A DNA stretch of 64,000 nucleotides from Desulfobulbus oralis (lineage in GTDB: Bacteria > Desulfobacterota > Desulfobulbia > Desulfobulbales > Desulfobulbaceae): contig NZ_CP021255.1 of assembly GCF_002952055.1 (NCBI RefSeq), positions 620,001-684,000 of the forward strand, in the 5' to 3' direction. The notes below the pieces were generated by a model. The model was not told the origin of the DNA, ran no database searches, and saw only the letters and a list, made by a program, of their open reading frames with translations. Shown here piece by piece: positions 19,046 to 28,104 of the stretch; position 1 is the stretch's first letter, and every line of letters starts with the position of its first letter. The position numbers and the translations under genes were made by a program.

Positions 19046-20050
19046 ATGCCCGAACTGCGCAAAGACCCTATCCTTGGCCGCTGGATCATCATCTCCCAGG
19101 AACGGGGCAAACGGCCCTCGGATTTCTTGATTCCGGACAAAGCCCGGACAATGGGGGGCTTTTGCCCCCTCTGTCCTGGCAACGAGCACACCACGCCGCA
19201 CGAGGTGCTGGTTTACGGCCGTGACGGCGGGGCCCCGGCAGACAGCCCCGGCTGGAAGCTCAGGGTGGTGCCGAACAAGTTTCCGGCCCTGATCATCGAA
19301 GGCAATCTGGACAAGCAGGCGGAAGGCCTCTACGACCGCATGAACGGCATCGGTGCGCACGAGGTCATCATTGACACCCCGGACCATAACACCCGCTTCG
19401 TCGATCTGCCGCCCGACGAGATACAGTTGTCCTTTGCGGCCTATCAGAGCCGGATCCGCGATCTTTCGCAGGACCGGCGTTTCAACTACGTGCTTGTCTT
19501 CAAGAATTACGGCTGCGCTGCCGGGGCCTCTCTCGAACACTCCCATACCCAGCTCATCGCCCTGCCGGTCCTGCCCCGGATGACCGATGCCGAGCTGGCC
19601 GGCGCGCTTTCCTATTTCCGCTACAAGGACCGCTGCATCTACTGCGACATCATCCGGCAGGAACTGCAGCAGAACATCCGCGTGGTCTGCCAGAACGAGC
19701 ACTTTGTCACCCTGACGCCCTTTGCCCCGCGCTCGCCCTTTGAGCTGTGGATTCTGCCCAAGGAGCACAGCTCTTCCTACATCGACCTGCCCGAGTCCCG
19801 GCTGTCCTCGCTCGCGGCCATTTTTTCCGAATCCATGCGCCGTCTTGACGGCTGCATTCCCGATGTTTCCTATAATTTCCTGCTGCACACCCAACCGCTC
19901 CGCAGTGAAGCGCTCGAACACTACCACTGGCATTTCGAGATTCTGCCGGCCCTGACCTCCATAGCGGGATTCGAGCGGGGTACGGGCTTCTACATCAACC
20001 CCATGCCACCGGAGCAGAGTTGCGCCTGTCTGAAGGCGGTTCATCTTTAA
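19046..20050 (+). CDS. Galactose-1-phosphate uridylyltransferase-like nucleotidyltransferase
   Basis: A 334-residue HIT-superfamily protein with two GalT-like halves. Zinc-ligand cysteines are in GGFCPLCPGNE, and the catalytic histidine region reads GASLEHSHTQLIALP rather than the HPHGQ of classical GalT. This HSH type is found in deltaproteobacterial GalT homologues and in ADP-glucose phosphorylase-like enzymes, so the true sugar-nucleotide substrate is open. It sits in a tight run after dksA and before a receiver-domain protein (9-base gap). Confidence 0.8.
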   Translation: MPELRKDPILGRWIIISQERGKRPSDFLIPDKARTMGGFCPLCPGNEHTTPHEVLVYGRDGGAPADSPGWKLRVVPNKFPALIIEGNLDKQAEGLYDRMNGIGAHEVIIDTPDHNTRFVDLPPDEIQLSFAAYQSRIRDLSQDRRFNYVLVFKNYGCAAGASLEHSHTQLIALPVLPRMTDAELAGALSYFRYKDRCIYCDIIRQELQQNIRVVCQNEHFVTLTPFAPRSPFELWILPKEHSSSYIDLPESRLSSLAAIFSESMRRLDGCIPDVSYNFLLHTQPLRSEALEHYHWHFEILPALTSIAGFERGTGFYINPMPPEQSCACLKAVHL

Positions 20051-20059
20051 GGAGGGCCT

Positions 20060-20416
20060 ATGCCACCGAAAAAAATCCTGATCATCGATGACGAACCCGC
20101 CATCCAGATGTTGTACAACGAGGAATTTGTCGATGCGGGCTACACGGTGGCAAGCGCCTACAACGGCGAGGAGGGCCTGGCCGCCTTTACCGAAGATCCC
20201 CCGGATCTGGTCATCCTGGACATCAACATGCCGGGGCCGAACGGCATCGAGGTGCTGCGGCGCATGAAGGAACAGCGGCCCGATGTGCCGGTGATCCTCA
20301 ATTCGGCCTACCAGGAGTTCAAGCAGGACCTGGGCGCCTGGGCTTCCGATGCCTACATCGTCAAATCCTACGACATCGACGAGCTGAAGGAAACCGTCCG
20401 CCGGCTTCTGGCCTGA
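20060..20416 (+). CDS. Stand-alone response regulator receiver protein
   Basis: A 118-residue CheY-like protein with no output domain: acidic DDE (10-12), phosphoacceptor Asp54 in VILDINMPG, Ser/Thr position in ILNSAY and Lys in YIVKSYD. It may be a diffusible phospho-signal protein. No kinase is nearby; it lies 10 bases before a folE2-like gene in the dksA-galT-receiver-folE2-like run. AAGGAGG ribosome binding site. Confidence 0.88.
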   Translation: MPPKKILIIDDEPAIQMLYNEEFVDAGYTVASAYNGEEGLAAFTEDPPDLVILDINMPGPNGIEVLRRMKEQRPDVPVILNSAYQEFKQDLGAWASDAYIVKSYDIDELKETVRRLLA

Positions 20417-20426
20417 GCCGGCCACC

Positions 20427-21173
20427 ATGAAAGACATCCAGAACCAGTGTGACAGCAGGCGCATCAATATCCGCAAGGTGGGCATCCGCGGGCTGAGCTA
20501 CCCGGTCATTGTGCTGGACAAGGCGCACCGGGGCCAGAAGACCGTGGCCACGGTGGCCATGTCCGTCAATTTGCCGCACCAGTTCAAGGGCACGCATATG
20601 AGCCGTTTCGTGGAGATCTTGAACGGCTTTCACGAGCGTTTTACCCTGTCCGCCTATCAGCGCATTCTGGAAGAGATGAAGGAGCGTCTCGATGCCGGAG
20701 CCGCCCATCTGGAAATGGCCTTTCCCTACTTTTTCGTTCCGGACCAAAGTGGGGGAAAACAGCTTGTGCGTTACGAATGCCGGCTCTTCGGCACGCTGGC
20801 CGACAGGCTGGAACTGGTGGCAGAAGTGCGGGTGCCGGTGGCTGTCGCCCCTGGCGGCGGGGCCATGGCCGTGGTGGCGGTGCGGATGCGGCAGCTCTTC
20901 TGGATTGAGGATCTGATTGAGACTGTCGAGGCTGCGCTGGCAGATCCGGGCGGGGCCTTTTCCGTGGAGCGGGCCAGTTCTGCCATAGCAGCGGCGCTCT
21001 CGGCCACTGGGGCGCTGATCTGGTTCCGGGTCCAGGTCACCAAACAGGGACTCGACCACCTTGCCTTTGCCGTGCGCGAATGGCCCGATCCACCGGAGGC
21101 GGTCCAGCCCGTTCACGCCCTCTCCCTTTTTGGGTCAGGGCCGGAGATGCCGATCAGCGACCTGAACGTGTAA
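20427..21173 (+). CDS. GTP cyclohydrolase FolE2-like protein lacking the active-site cysteine segment
   Basis: A 248-residue protein aligning with GTP cyclohydrolase IB: DSRRINIRKVGIRGLSYP and NLPHQFKGTHMSRFVEILNG are characteristic. In the family, VPVT-type residues are followed by CPCSK and later GAHNQR, giving the catalytic/zinc cysteine and a metal histidine. Here the same place reads VPVAVAPGGGAMAVVAV (about residues 134-150), roughly ten residues shorter, so both motifs are gone. IEDLIETVE and the later HLAFAV region remain. It is either inactive or repurposed. Confidence 0.8.
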   Translation: MKDIQNQCDSRRINIRKVGIRGLSYPVIVLDKAHRGQKTVATVAMSVNLPHQFKGTHMSRFVEILNGFHERFTLSAYQRILEEMKERLDAGAAHLEMAFPYFFVPDQSGGKQLVRYECRLFGTLADRLELVAEVRVPVAVAPGGGAMAVVAVRMRQLFWIEDLIETVEAALADPGGAFSVERASSAIAAALSATGALIWFRVQVTKQGLDHLAFAVREWPDPPEAVQPVHALSLFGSGPEMPISDLNV

Positions 21174-21277
21174 AAGGCCGGCCGCTTTCCCTGCCAGCAG
21201 GCGGCAGGGGGCATAATCGTAACAGCCCCGAGCAGTTGATCCGGTTTTTGGTCTCCAACTTTTTCCTGTGTGCCGTC

Positions 21278-23386
21278 ATGAGCGAACTGCGTGAACTTTT
21301 ATTTGAAATCGGCGTTGAAGAGCTGCCCTCCGGCTATATCGAGCCGGCTCTGGCGAGCATGGCGGCACGGTCAGCCGCCCGGCTGAACGAACTGGGCCTG
21401 AGCTTTACAGGTATGGAAACCTTTGGCACCCCAAGGCGGCTGACGCTGGTCATCCGCGCCCTGCAGGACCAGCAGCCGGACCGGAAAAGGGAATACATCG
21501 GCCCATCCAAAGCCGCGGGGCTGGACGCCAACGGCCATCTGACCAGGGCGGCCGCAGGTTTTGCCCGTTCCCACGGGCTGGATCCGGAAGCGCTCGAAAT
21601 CGTGGATACCCCGAAGGGCCCGTACTTCATGGCTGTGGAAGACATCAGGGGTGAGGCGACGAAAACACTCCTGCCTGGCTTGCTGGAGTCGCTGGTTCGC
21701 GAAACCGTGTTCCCAAAATCCATGCGCTGGGCCAGCACCACCTTGACCTTTGCCCGCCCCATCGAGTGGTTTCTGGCGCTCTACGGCGGCGAGATCGTGC
21801 CGCTTGCGATCGAGCAGATCCCCTGCGGCAATTTGAGCTACGGCCACCGCTTCCACGCCCCGCAGGCTTTCGCTGTCACCGGTGTTGACGACTATCTGCA
21901 GGCCCTGCCGCAGCGCTTTGTGCTGCCGCTCCCCGGCAGGCGGCGTGAAATGGTCGTTGCGGGCGTCAAAAAGGCCGTGGCCGAGCAGGTGCCGGTGGCG
22001 GATGCGCAGGCAGAGCTCCACGAAGGGCTTTTGGCCACGGTGAGCAATCTGGTGGAATACCCCTATCCCATCTGCGGCCATTTCGATGAAAAATTCCTGC
22101 AGGTGCCGGCTGAGGCCATCATCACCTCCATGCGGGAGAACCAGAAATATTTTCCGGTCAAGGATGGCAAGGGGGCTCTCCTGCCGTATTTTGTGGCGGT
22201 CAACAATACCCGCATCGAAGACCGCAGCCTTGCGGTCAGCGGCCACGAACGGGTACTGCGCGCCCGGCTTGAGGATGCACTTTTCTTCTTCAACGAAGAC
22301 CGGAAGGCAAAAATGGAGAGCCATTGCCAGCGTCTGGACGGCATTGTGTTCCACCAGAAACTCGGCACCATGCAGGCCAAGTCGGCACGCATCGTGGCGC
22401 TTGCCGGCTTTCTGGCCGACAGGCTGGCGCCGGAACTGAGCGACACCGTGCGGCGGGCCGCGCATCTGGCCAAGGCAGACCTGCTCACCAGCATGGTGGG
22501 CGAGTTCCCGGAGCTGCAGGGCGTCATGGGCCGGGTCTATGCACTGCACGATGGAGAGTCCCCGGCCGTGGCCCAGGCCATAGAGGAGCATTACCTGCCG
22601 CTGCACGCCGGTGGCGCCGCGCCGGCCTCGCTCGCCGGAGCCATCGTGAGTCTGGCTGACCGCATGGATACCTTGGTGGGCTGCTTTGCGGTGGGCGAAA
22701 AACCGACCGGCAACAAGGATGCCCTGGGGCTGAGACGGCAGGCGCTGGGTCTGGTCAGCGTGATCCGCAGACAGCATCTGGCGCTTTCGCTGCGAGCCCT
22801 GGCAGAAAAGGCGCTGGCCCTGTACAGCGGGGTCGCGGCAGTGCAGAAGGCTGGCGAAAAGACTGTGGACGACGTGCTGGCCTTTATCCGGCTCCGCTTC
22901 GAAAACGAACAGATTGCCGAAGGACGGCCGCAGGAGGTGGTTGAGGCCGCCACTGCCCCCCGCTTCGACGACATCTGCGACTGCATGCAGCGCATTGAAG
23001 CGCTCCTGGCCTTCCGTGGCGAAGAGAATTTCCGTATCCTGACCGCATCCTTCAAGCGTATCAGGAATATTGTGAAGGATAACCGGAATACGGAAATCCG
23101 GCCCGAGTGCTTTGTGGAAGAGGCGGAAAAGGCACTCTTTGCCGCCCTGGGCCAAGCGCAGGAGGCGAGCCGGCCGCTCCTCGAACGGGCCCGGTACCAC
23201 GAAGCTCTGGCCGCCATGCTCCTCATCAAGGAACCGCTTGACCGCTTCTTCGATCAGGTCATGGTCATGGCCAGCGACCCGGCCCAGCGCCAGAACCGCC
23301 TGAACCTGCTCACCGCCCTCCTGGCCATGATGCTGGAGGTGGCGGATATTTCCCGCATGAGTGTGAAAGAAGAGCAAAAGCCATGA
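21278..23386 (+). CDS. glyS: Glycyl-tRNA synthetase beta subunit
   Basis: A 702-residue protein matching the beta chain of the heterotetrameric bacterial glycyl-tRNA synthetase: N-terminal LLFEIGVEELPSGYIEPAL, EFPELQGVMGRVYA and the C-terminal anticodon-binding region. The alpha subunit gene glyQ, normally immediately upstream, is not in this window; a folE2-like gene takes its place. The ATG at 21278 has only a weak ribosome binding site. Ends before a strong bidirectional terminator. Confidence 0.94.
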   Translation: MSELRELLFEIGVEELPSGYIEPALASMAARSAARLNELGLSFTGMETFGTPRRLTLVIRALQDQQPDRKREYIGPSKAAGLDANGHLTRAAAGFARSHGLDPEALEIVDTPKGPYFMAVEDIRGEATKTLLPGLLESLVRETVFPKSMRWASTTLTFARPIEWFLALYGGEIVPLAIEQIPCGNLSYGHRFHAPQAFAVTGVDDYLQALPQRFVLPLPGRRREMVVAGVKKAVAEQVPVADAQAELHEGLLATVSNLVEYPYPICGHFDEKFLQVPAEAIITSMRENQKYFPVKDGKGALLPYFVAVNNTRIEDRSLAVSGHERVLRARLEDALFFFNEDRKAKMESHCQRLDGIVFHQKLGTMQAKSARIVALAGFLADRLAPELSDTVRRAAHLAKADLLTSMVGEFPELQGVMGRVYALHDGESPAVAQAIEEHYLPLHAGGAAPASLAGAIVSLADRMDTLVGCFAVGEKPTGNKDALGLRRQALGLVSVIRRQHLALSLRALAEKALALYSGVAAVQKAGEKTVDDVLAFIRLRFENEQIAEGRPQEVVEAATAPRFDDICDCMQRIEALLAFRGEENFRILTASFKRIRNIVKDNRNTEIRPECFVEEAEKALFAALGQAQEASRPLLERARYHEALAAMLLIKEPLDRFFDQVMVMASDPAQRQNRLNLLTALLAMMLEVADISRMSVKEEQKP

Positions 23387-23454
23387 AAGAAGCTTCGCTG
23401 CACCTGTGAAGACGGGCGCAGGCCGAAGCGCTGCTTCGCCCTGTTCCTGAGCAC

Positions 23455-23489
23455 AAAAAAGCCCCGCCAGAACCTGGCGGGGCTTTTTT
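23455..23489. terminator. Bidirectional Rho-independent terminator
   Basis: The stem GCCCCGCCAG/CTGGCGGGGC has only two loop bases outside the pairing and is flanked by six A residues on the left and six T residues on the right. It serves the convergent glyS (+) and gpmI (-). Confidence 0.9.
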
Positions 23490-23496
23490 GTGCGGC

Positions 23497-25050
23497 TCAA
23501 TCCGGCAAGAGGTTGTCGCCATCCATTTCAGGCGGCTTGGGAAGCCCCATCAGGTGGAGCACCGTGGGCGCAATGTCCCGGAGCGCGCCGCCCTCCCGGA
23601 GCTTTGCACCCTTCAGGCTGTCCGCCGCCACGATGAAGGGTACCGGGTTGGTGGTATGGGCTGTGTGCGGGCCGCCATCCCTGTCGATCATGACTTCGCA
23701 GTTGCCGTGATCGGCAGTCACCAGCATGGTCCAGCCGCGTCCGCGCAGAAATTCCCAGATCCGGCCCACGCAGGAGTCCACGGTTTCGCAGGCCCTGATG
23801 GCTGCCGGCAAGACGCCGGTATGGCCCACCATATCGCCATTGGCAAAGTTGAGCACGATCAGATCATAGGGCGCGCCTTCCTCTTCCGCCTGCGCCACCT
23901 TGAGGAGCAGCCTGTCCGTGATCTCCTCGGCACTCATCTGCGGCTTCAGGTCATAGGTCGCCACATCACGCGGCGAGTGCACGAGCACCCGCTCCTCCCG
24001 GGCATAGGGCTCTTCCCGGCCGCCGTTGAAAAAATAGGTGACATGGGCGTACTTCTCGGTCTCTGCAATGCGGAGCTGCCTGAGCCCCTTATTGCTCACG
24101 ATCTCGCCCAGGATCTGCTGCAGGCTCTGGGGCGGGAAAGCCACGGGGAAAGGGAAATCCGCCTCGTATTCGGTCATGGTGACGAGTTGCCTGAGTCTGG
24201 GCCGGGCGCTGACGTCAAAGCCGGCAAAGTCCGCATCATGCAGGGCATGGCAGAGTTGCCGTACCCGATCGGCCCGGAAGTTGAAGCAGAGCAGACTGTC
24301 GCCGTCCTGGATGGTGGCCACTGGCTGCCCAGCCCGGCGCAGCACAATCGGCTTGATGAACTCGTCGCTCTCACCCCGGCTGTAGGCATCGGCCACGGCC
24401 TGCACCGGATCTGCCGCCGCCACACCCTCGCCCTGCATCAGGGCTTTCCAGGCCTGCTCGACCCGCTCCCAGCGCCTGTCCCGGTCCATGGCCCAGTAGC
24501 GGCCGGTGATACTCGCAACCGTACCGCAGCCAGTGCTCCCGATGATGGCCACGAGCGCTTCCATATAGCCCTTGCCGCTCTCCGGAGGCGTGTCACGGCC
24601 ATCCATGAAGCAGTGGATGAAGACCGGCACCTTTTTCTGCGCGCCCAGTTTCAGCAGCGCCTCCAGGTGCCTGATATGGGAATGCACGCCGCCATCGGAC
24701 AAGAGGCCGCAGAGGTGCAGCCGTCCTCCTGCCGAGGCCACGGTGTCAAAGAGCCGGTTCAGGACCGGATTCGTGGCAAAGGAGCCATCCGCAATGGCCT
24801 TGTTGATGCGCGTGAAGTCCTGGTACACGACCCGGCCTGCGCCGATGTTCAGATGGCCGACCTCGGAGTTGCCCATCTGGCCTTCGGGCAAACCGACAGC
24901 ACCGTTGTGGGCCGTGATCCGTGTGGCCGGAAACTCGCGGCGCAGCTCATCCAGAGCGGGCGTTTTCGCCAGAAAAGGAGCGTTGCCCGGGCCATCCGGC
25001 GCAAGGCCCCAGCCGTCCATAATGATCAGGAGAACCGGTGTGCTGGTCAT
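23497..25050 (-). CDS. gpmI: 2,3-bisphosphoglycerate-independent phosphoglycerate mutase
   Basis: A 517-residue glycolytic enzyme of the alkaline-phosphatase superfamily that interconverts 3- and 2-phosphoglycerate using two Mn ions. LLIIMDGWGLAPDG at the N-terminus, the phosphoserine segment GQMGNSEVGHLNIGAGR, DGRDTPP and the late TADHGNCE metal site are all visible. Its start overlaps the rsfS stop by 4 bp. Confidence 0.96.
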   Translation of the reverse strand: MTSTPVLLIIMDGWGLAPDGPGNAPFLAKTPALDELRREFPATRITAHNGAVGLPEGQMGNSEVGHLNIGAGRVVYQDFTRINKAIADGSFATNPVLNRLFDTVASAGGRLHLCGLLSDGGVHSHIRHLEALLKLGAQKKVPVFIHCFMDGRDTPPESGKGYMEALVAIIGSTGCGTVASITGRYWAMDRDRRWERVEQAWKALMQGEGVAAADPVQAVADAYSRGESDEFIKPIVLRRAGQPVATIQDGDSLLCFNFRADRVRQLCHALHDADFAGFDVSARPRLRQLVTMTEYEADFPFPVAFPPQSLQQILGEIVSNKGLRQLRIAETEKYAHVTYFFNGGREEPYAREERVLVHSPRDVATYDLKPQMSAEEITDRLLLKVAQAEEEGAPYDLIVLNFANGDMVGHTGVLPAAIRACETVDSCVGRIWEFLRGRGWTMLVTADHGNCEVMIDRDGGPHTAHTTNPVPFIVAADSLKGAKLREGGALRDIAPTVLHLMGLPKPPEMDGDNLLPD

Positions 25051-25454
25051 GGCAGCTCTCCCTGGCTGGCTTCAGCCAGCAGCGCGGTGGCGTCCAGGCG
25101 GGGCGAATCGTGCCACAGGCCTTCCAGGTCATAGAATTTGCGCTGCTCGTGATAAAAAACGTGCACCACCACATCGCCCAGATCCAGCAGCACCCACAGG
25201 CCCTCGTTCAGTCCCTCGCTGCTTCTGGCATTGGCGCGTTTGGCGCTCAAAGCCTCTTCGATCGCCCCGGCCAGGCCCTGCACGTGCCGGGTCGAACGGC
25301 CGCTCATGATCAGAAAGTAGTCGGTGAAGCTGGCCAGGCCGCGCACATCCAGAACCACCAGATCCTCGGCCTTGGCCTCTTCCGCAATACGCACGCAGGC
25401 AGCGGCGAGCGCCCGGCCATCCAGGTTTCTGCACTCCTGTTTCAACTGTCGCAT
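25047..25454 (-). CDS. rsfS: Ribosomal silencing factor RsfS (Iojap-like)
   Basis: A 135-residue protein with the family segments VVLDVRGLASFTDYFLIMSG and GDVVVHVFYHEQRKFYDLEGLW. RsfS binds ribosomal protein L14 (uL14) and blocks subunit joining during starvation. Overlaps gpmI by 4 bp and follows the topoisomerase gene's strand. Confidence 0.92.
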   Translation of the reverse strand: MRQLKQECRNLDGRALAAACVRIAEEAKAEDLVVLDVRGLASFTDYFLIMSGRSTRHVQGLAGAIEEALSAKRANARSSEGLNEGLWVLLDLGDVVVHVFYHEQRKFYDLEGLWHDSPRLDATALLAEASQGELP

Positions 25455-25469
25455 CTTCTCGTCTTTTCT

Positions 25470-27965
25470 TCAGCTTTTGGCGGTTTCGGCCTTTTGGGCC
25501 AGGGCTGTTTTGCCCGCCGCACGGGGCTGGCGCTCCCGGGGCGGAAATTCAAAGGATATCCTGCCCTTGCCGTCGAGCAGCAGGTAGGCGTCAAAGGGCT
25601 TTTTTCGTTTGGAGATAAAGCCCCTGATCAGGGGCGTTCTGCCGGTGGCCAGCAGTGCCGCAATCTGCTCCCGCTCCAGGTTCCGGCCCAGGATGATCTT
25701 GGCGATGCGCAGCCCGTTCCTGTCGTCGCCGGCAAGGGCCGAGTCGGAGAGATAGGCGGCAGGCGTTTCAAAGACCGGGGTACCGTCTACGGGCGAGACG
25801 CCCACTGGCTCCTGAGCGCGGATGGCGTCCAGGTCGTCCTCGGCCACCGCGCCGGCAAAGAGAAAGTCCACCTTGCTGTTCTGGAGTCGGAGGGATGCGG
25901 TGAAGGGTTTGCCGCGCTTGGAGCGGAAATCGTCGAAAGGCCCCAGGGTCTCGCCCCGGATAAGCGCCGCTATTTCCTCTTCCCGCATGACACGGCCGCC
26001 CAGGACCTTGCGGATGACCAGCTTTTTGTCTTCTGACTCGTAGGCATCGGAGCGTTCGAAAAACCGGCTGCCCCCAATCGGCGAAAAGCCGGCCTCCGGC
26101 GCCTCGTTTCTCGGCCCGGCCTTGACGCGCGCCACAATTGCGCTCGTCATCCGGCGGATTTCCTCCATGAACTGGGGGCGGGTCATGGCGCCTTTCAGGA
26201 TCTGGTTCAGCTTGTACTCCCACTCCCCGGTGAGCTCGGGCGAGGCCAAGACGTCAATCTCCCGCGCTTCCAGGAGGCTTATGAGTTCAAAAGCCTTGCC
26301 CGTGGGCGCCAGATCGCGCTGCTCCCGCACCACGTATTTTTCGTTCAAAAGCTTTTCAATAATGGCCGCTCTGGTGGCAGGCGTGCCCAGCCCCCGCTCC
26401 TTCATGGCTTCGGCCAGTTCCTCGTCGTCTACCAGCTTCCCGGAATGCTCCATGGCGGAGAGCAGCGTGGCTTCGGTATAGCGGGGCGGCGGCTTGGTCT
26501 CCTGCTCTGCCAGCTCTATGTCCCCGCACTGGATCGCCTCGCCTTTCGGCAAGGCCTGCAGCTCCTGCTCCGCATCCTCGCCGGCGCCGCTTTTCCCGTA
26601 AATGGCGCGCCAGCCCGGCTCGACCAGAATCCTGCCTTCGGTCAGAAAATGCTCGCCAGCCACCAGGGAAAGCCTAGTCGTGTTCAAATACACGGCCGGC
26701 GGGAAAAAGACGGCCAGAAAGCGCTGCACCACCAACTGATAGAGCTTCAGCTCCGCTTCACTCAGGCTGCCGGGCACATGGGCGGTGGGGATGATGGCAA
26801 AGTGATCGCTGATCTTTTTATTGTTGAAGATGCGGCGGTCAAATTTCAGGTAGCCTTTGGCCAGCGCCTCGTTCGCAAAGGCAGCGAAGTGCCAGCCGCA
26901 CTGGCTCTCCACGGTTTTTTTGACAGTACCCAGGTAGTCTTCCGGCAAAAAGCGGCTGTCGGTGCGGGGGTAGGTCAAGAGCTTGTGGCGTTCGTAGAGG
27001 CTCTGGGCAAGGGCCAGCGTATTCTTGGCGGAAAAGCCGAAGCGGTTGTTGGCCTCGCGCTGCAGCGAAGTCAGATCGTAGAGCGCGGGCGCACTCTGGC
27101 TGCTCTTCTTGCTGCTCTCCGTGACCGTCGCCGGCTGCCCGCTGCACCGCCGGACAATGGCCAGGGCCCTGTCCTTCTGCCAGATGCGGCTCTTGCGGGC
27201 CTGCGGATTCTGCTCATCCTTCTCGAAAGCCGGGTCGATCCAGAGCCCCTCATAGCTCACAGGGCCACAGGAAAAATGGCCGCGCAGTTCCCAAAAGGTG
27301 CGGGGCACAAAGGCGCGGCGTTCCCGCTCCCGCCGCACCAGCATGGACAGCGTGGGGGTCTGCACCCGGCCGCAGGGTGTTTTCCGGAAGCCGCCGAAGC
27401 GGGAATTGTAGCAGGTGAGCGCTCTGGTGGCGTTGATGCCGATCAACCAGTCGGCTTCGGAGCGGCAAAGGGCCGTGTCCTCCAGCGGCTGCATCTCTTG
27501 ATTGTCGCGCAACTGCTCCAGGCCGCTGCGGATGGCCTCCCGGGTCATGGACTGGAGCCAGAGCCGGCGGATGCCCTTGTTCGGGCTCTTGCCGCCCAGG
27601 GCCTCCTTCAGGATGTATTTGAAAATCAGTTCACCTTCCCGGCCGGCATCGCAGGCATTGACAATGACATCCACCTCCCTGCTTTTGATGAGCTTTTTCA
27701 GGGCGTTGAACTGGGTTTTGGTGTCCGGCAGCACGGCCAGGGGAAATTCGCTGGGCAGAATCGGCAGATTGTCAAAACTCCATTTCTGCAGAGCCGGGTC
27801 AATGTCTTCCGGGTAGGCGATGGTGACCAGATGACCCAGCGCAAAGGACACAATATGGCCCTCGCCCTCGTAGTGGGTTTTGGTTTTGGTGAACCTGCCC
27901 GGCAGGCAGCGCACAATATCGGCCGCCACACTGGGTTTTTCCGCAATGATCAAGGTCTTTCCCAT
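25470..27965 (-). CDS. Type IA DNA topoisomerase (topoisomerase III-like)
   Basis: An 831-residue enzyme. The N-terminal Toprim domain shows IIAEKPSVAADIV and NACDAGREGELI; the catalytic tyrosine is Tyr332 in LLTYPRTDSRFLPED. No zinc-finger cysteines are seen; instead the C-terminus has two tandem Topo_C-like repeats with GRVMREEEIAALIRGETLGP and GRNLEREQIAALLATGRTPL. This architecture matches TopB-like proteins that decatenate DNA. Start MGKTLIIAEKP at 27965; longer upstream readings have no family resemblance. Confidence 0.9.
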   Translation of the reverse strand: MGKTLIIAEKPSVAADIVRCLPGRFTKTKTHYEGEGHIVSFALGHLVTIAYPEDIDPALQKWSFDNLPILPSEFPLAVLPDTKTQFNALKKLIKSREVDVIVNACDAGREGELIFKYILKEALGGKSPNKGIRRLWLQSMTREAIRSGLEQLRDNQEMQPLEDTALCRSEADWLIGINATRALTCYNSRFGGFRKTPCGRVQTPTLSMLVRRERERRAFVPRTFWELRGHFSCGPVSYEGLWIDPAFEKDEQNPQARKSRIWQKDRALAIVRRCSGQPATVTESSKKSSQSAPALYDLTSLQREANNRFGFSAKNTLALAQSLYERHKLLTYPRTDSRFLPEDYLGTVKKTVESQCGWHFAAFANEALAKGYLKFDRRIFNNKKISDHFAIIPTAHVPGSLSEAELKLYQLVVQRFLAVFFPPAVYLNTTRLSLVAGEHFLTEGRILVEPGWRAIYGKSGAGEDAEQELQALPKGEAIQCGDIELAEQETKPPPRYTEATLLSAMEHSGKLVDDEELAEAMKERGLGTPATRAAIIEKLLNEKYVVREQRDLAPTGKAFELISLLEAREIDVLASPELTGEWEYKLNQILKGAMTRPQFMEEIRRMTSAIVARVKAGPRNEAPEAGFSPIGGSRFFERSDAYESEDKKLVIRKVLGGRVMREEEIAALIRGETLGPFDDFRSKRGKPFTASLRLQNSKVDFLFAGAVAEDDLDAIRAQEPVGVSPVDGTPVFETPAAYLSDSALAGDDRNGLRIAKIILGRNLEREQIAALLATGRTPLIRGFISKRKKPFDAYLLLDGKGRISFEFPPRERQPRAAGKTALAQKAETAKS

Positions 27966-28104
27966 ACAAAAAAGCGCGTTTTGCGCACATGTGTCACAGG
28001 CCTGAAACGGACGTGCCCACCGTTTTCCAGGCCATCCGGAAGGCGGTGGGCGACAGAAGTAAACGGATGCGGCGCCTTTGTCAACTCCGGGCCGCACCGG
28101 CGGT

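Noticed and set aside
17270-20485. A frame of more than 1000 codons on the minus strand across dnaJ, dksA and galT
   Set aside because: It spans four clear genes on the other strand, has biased composition and no recognisable domain.
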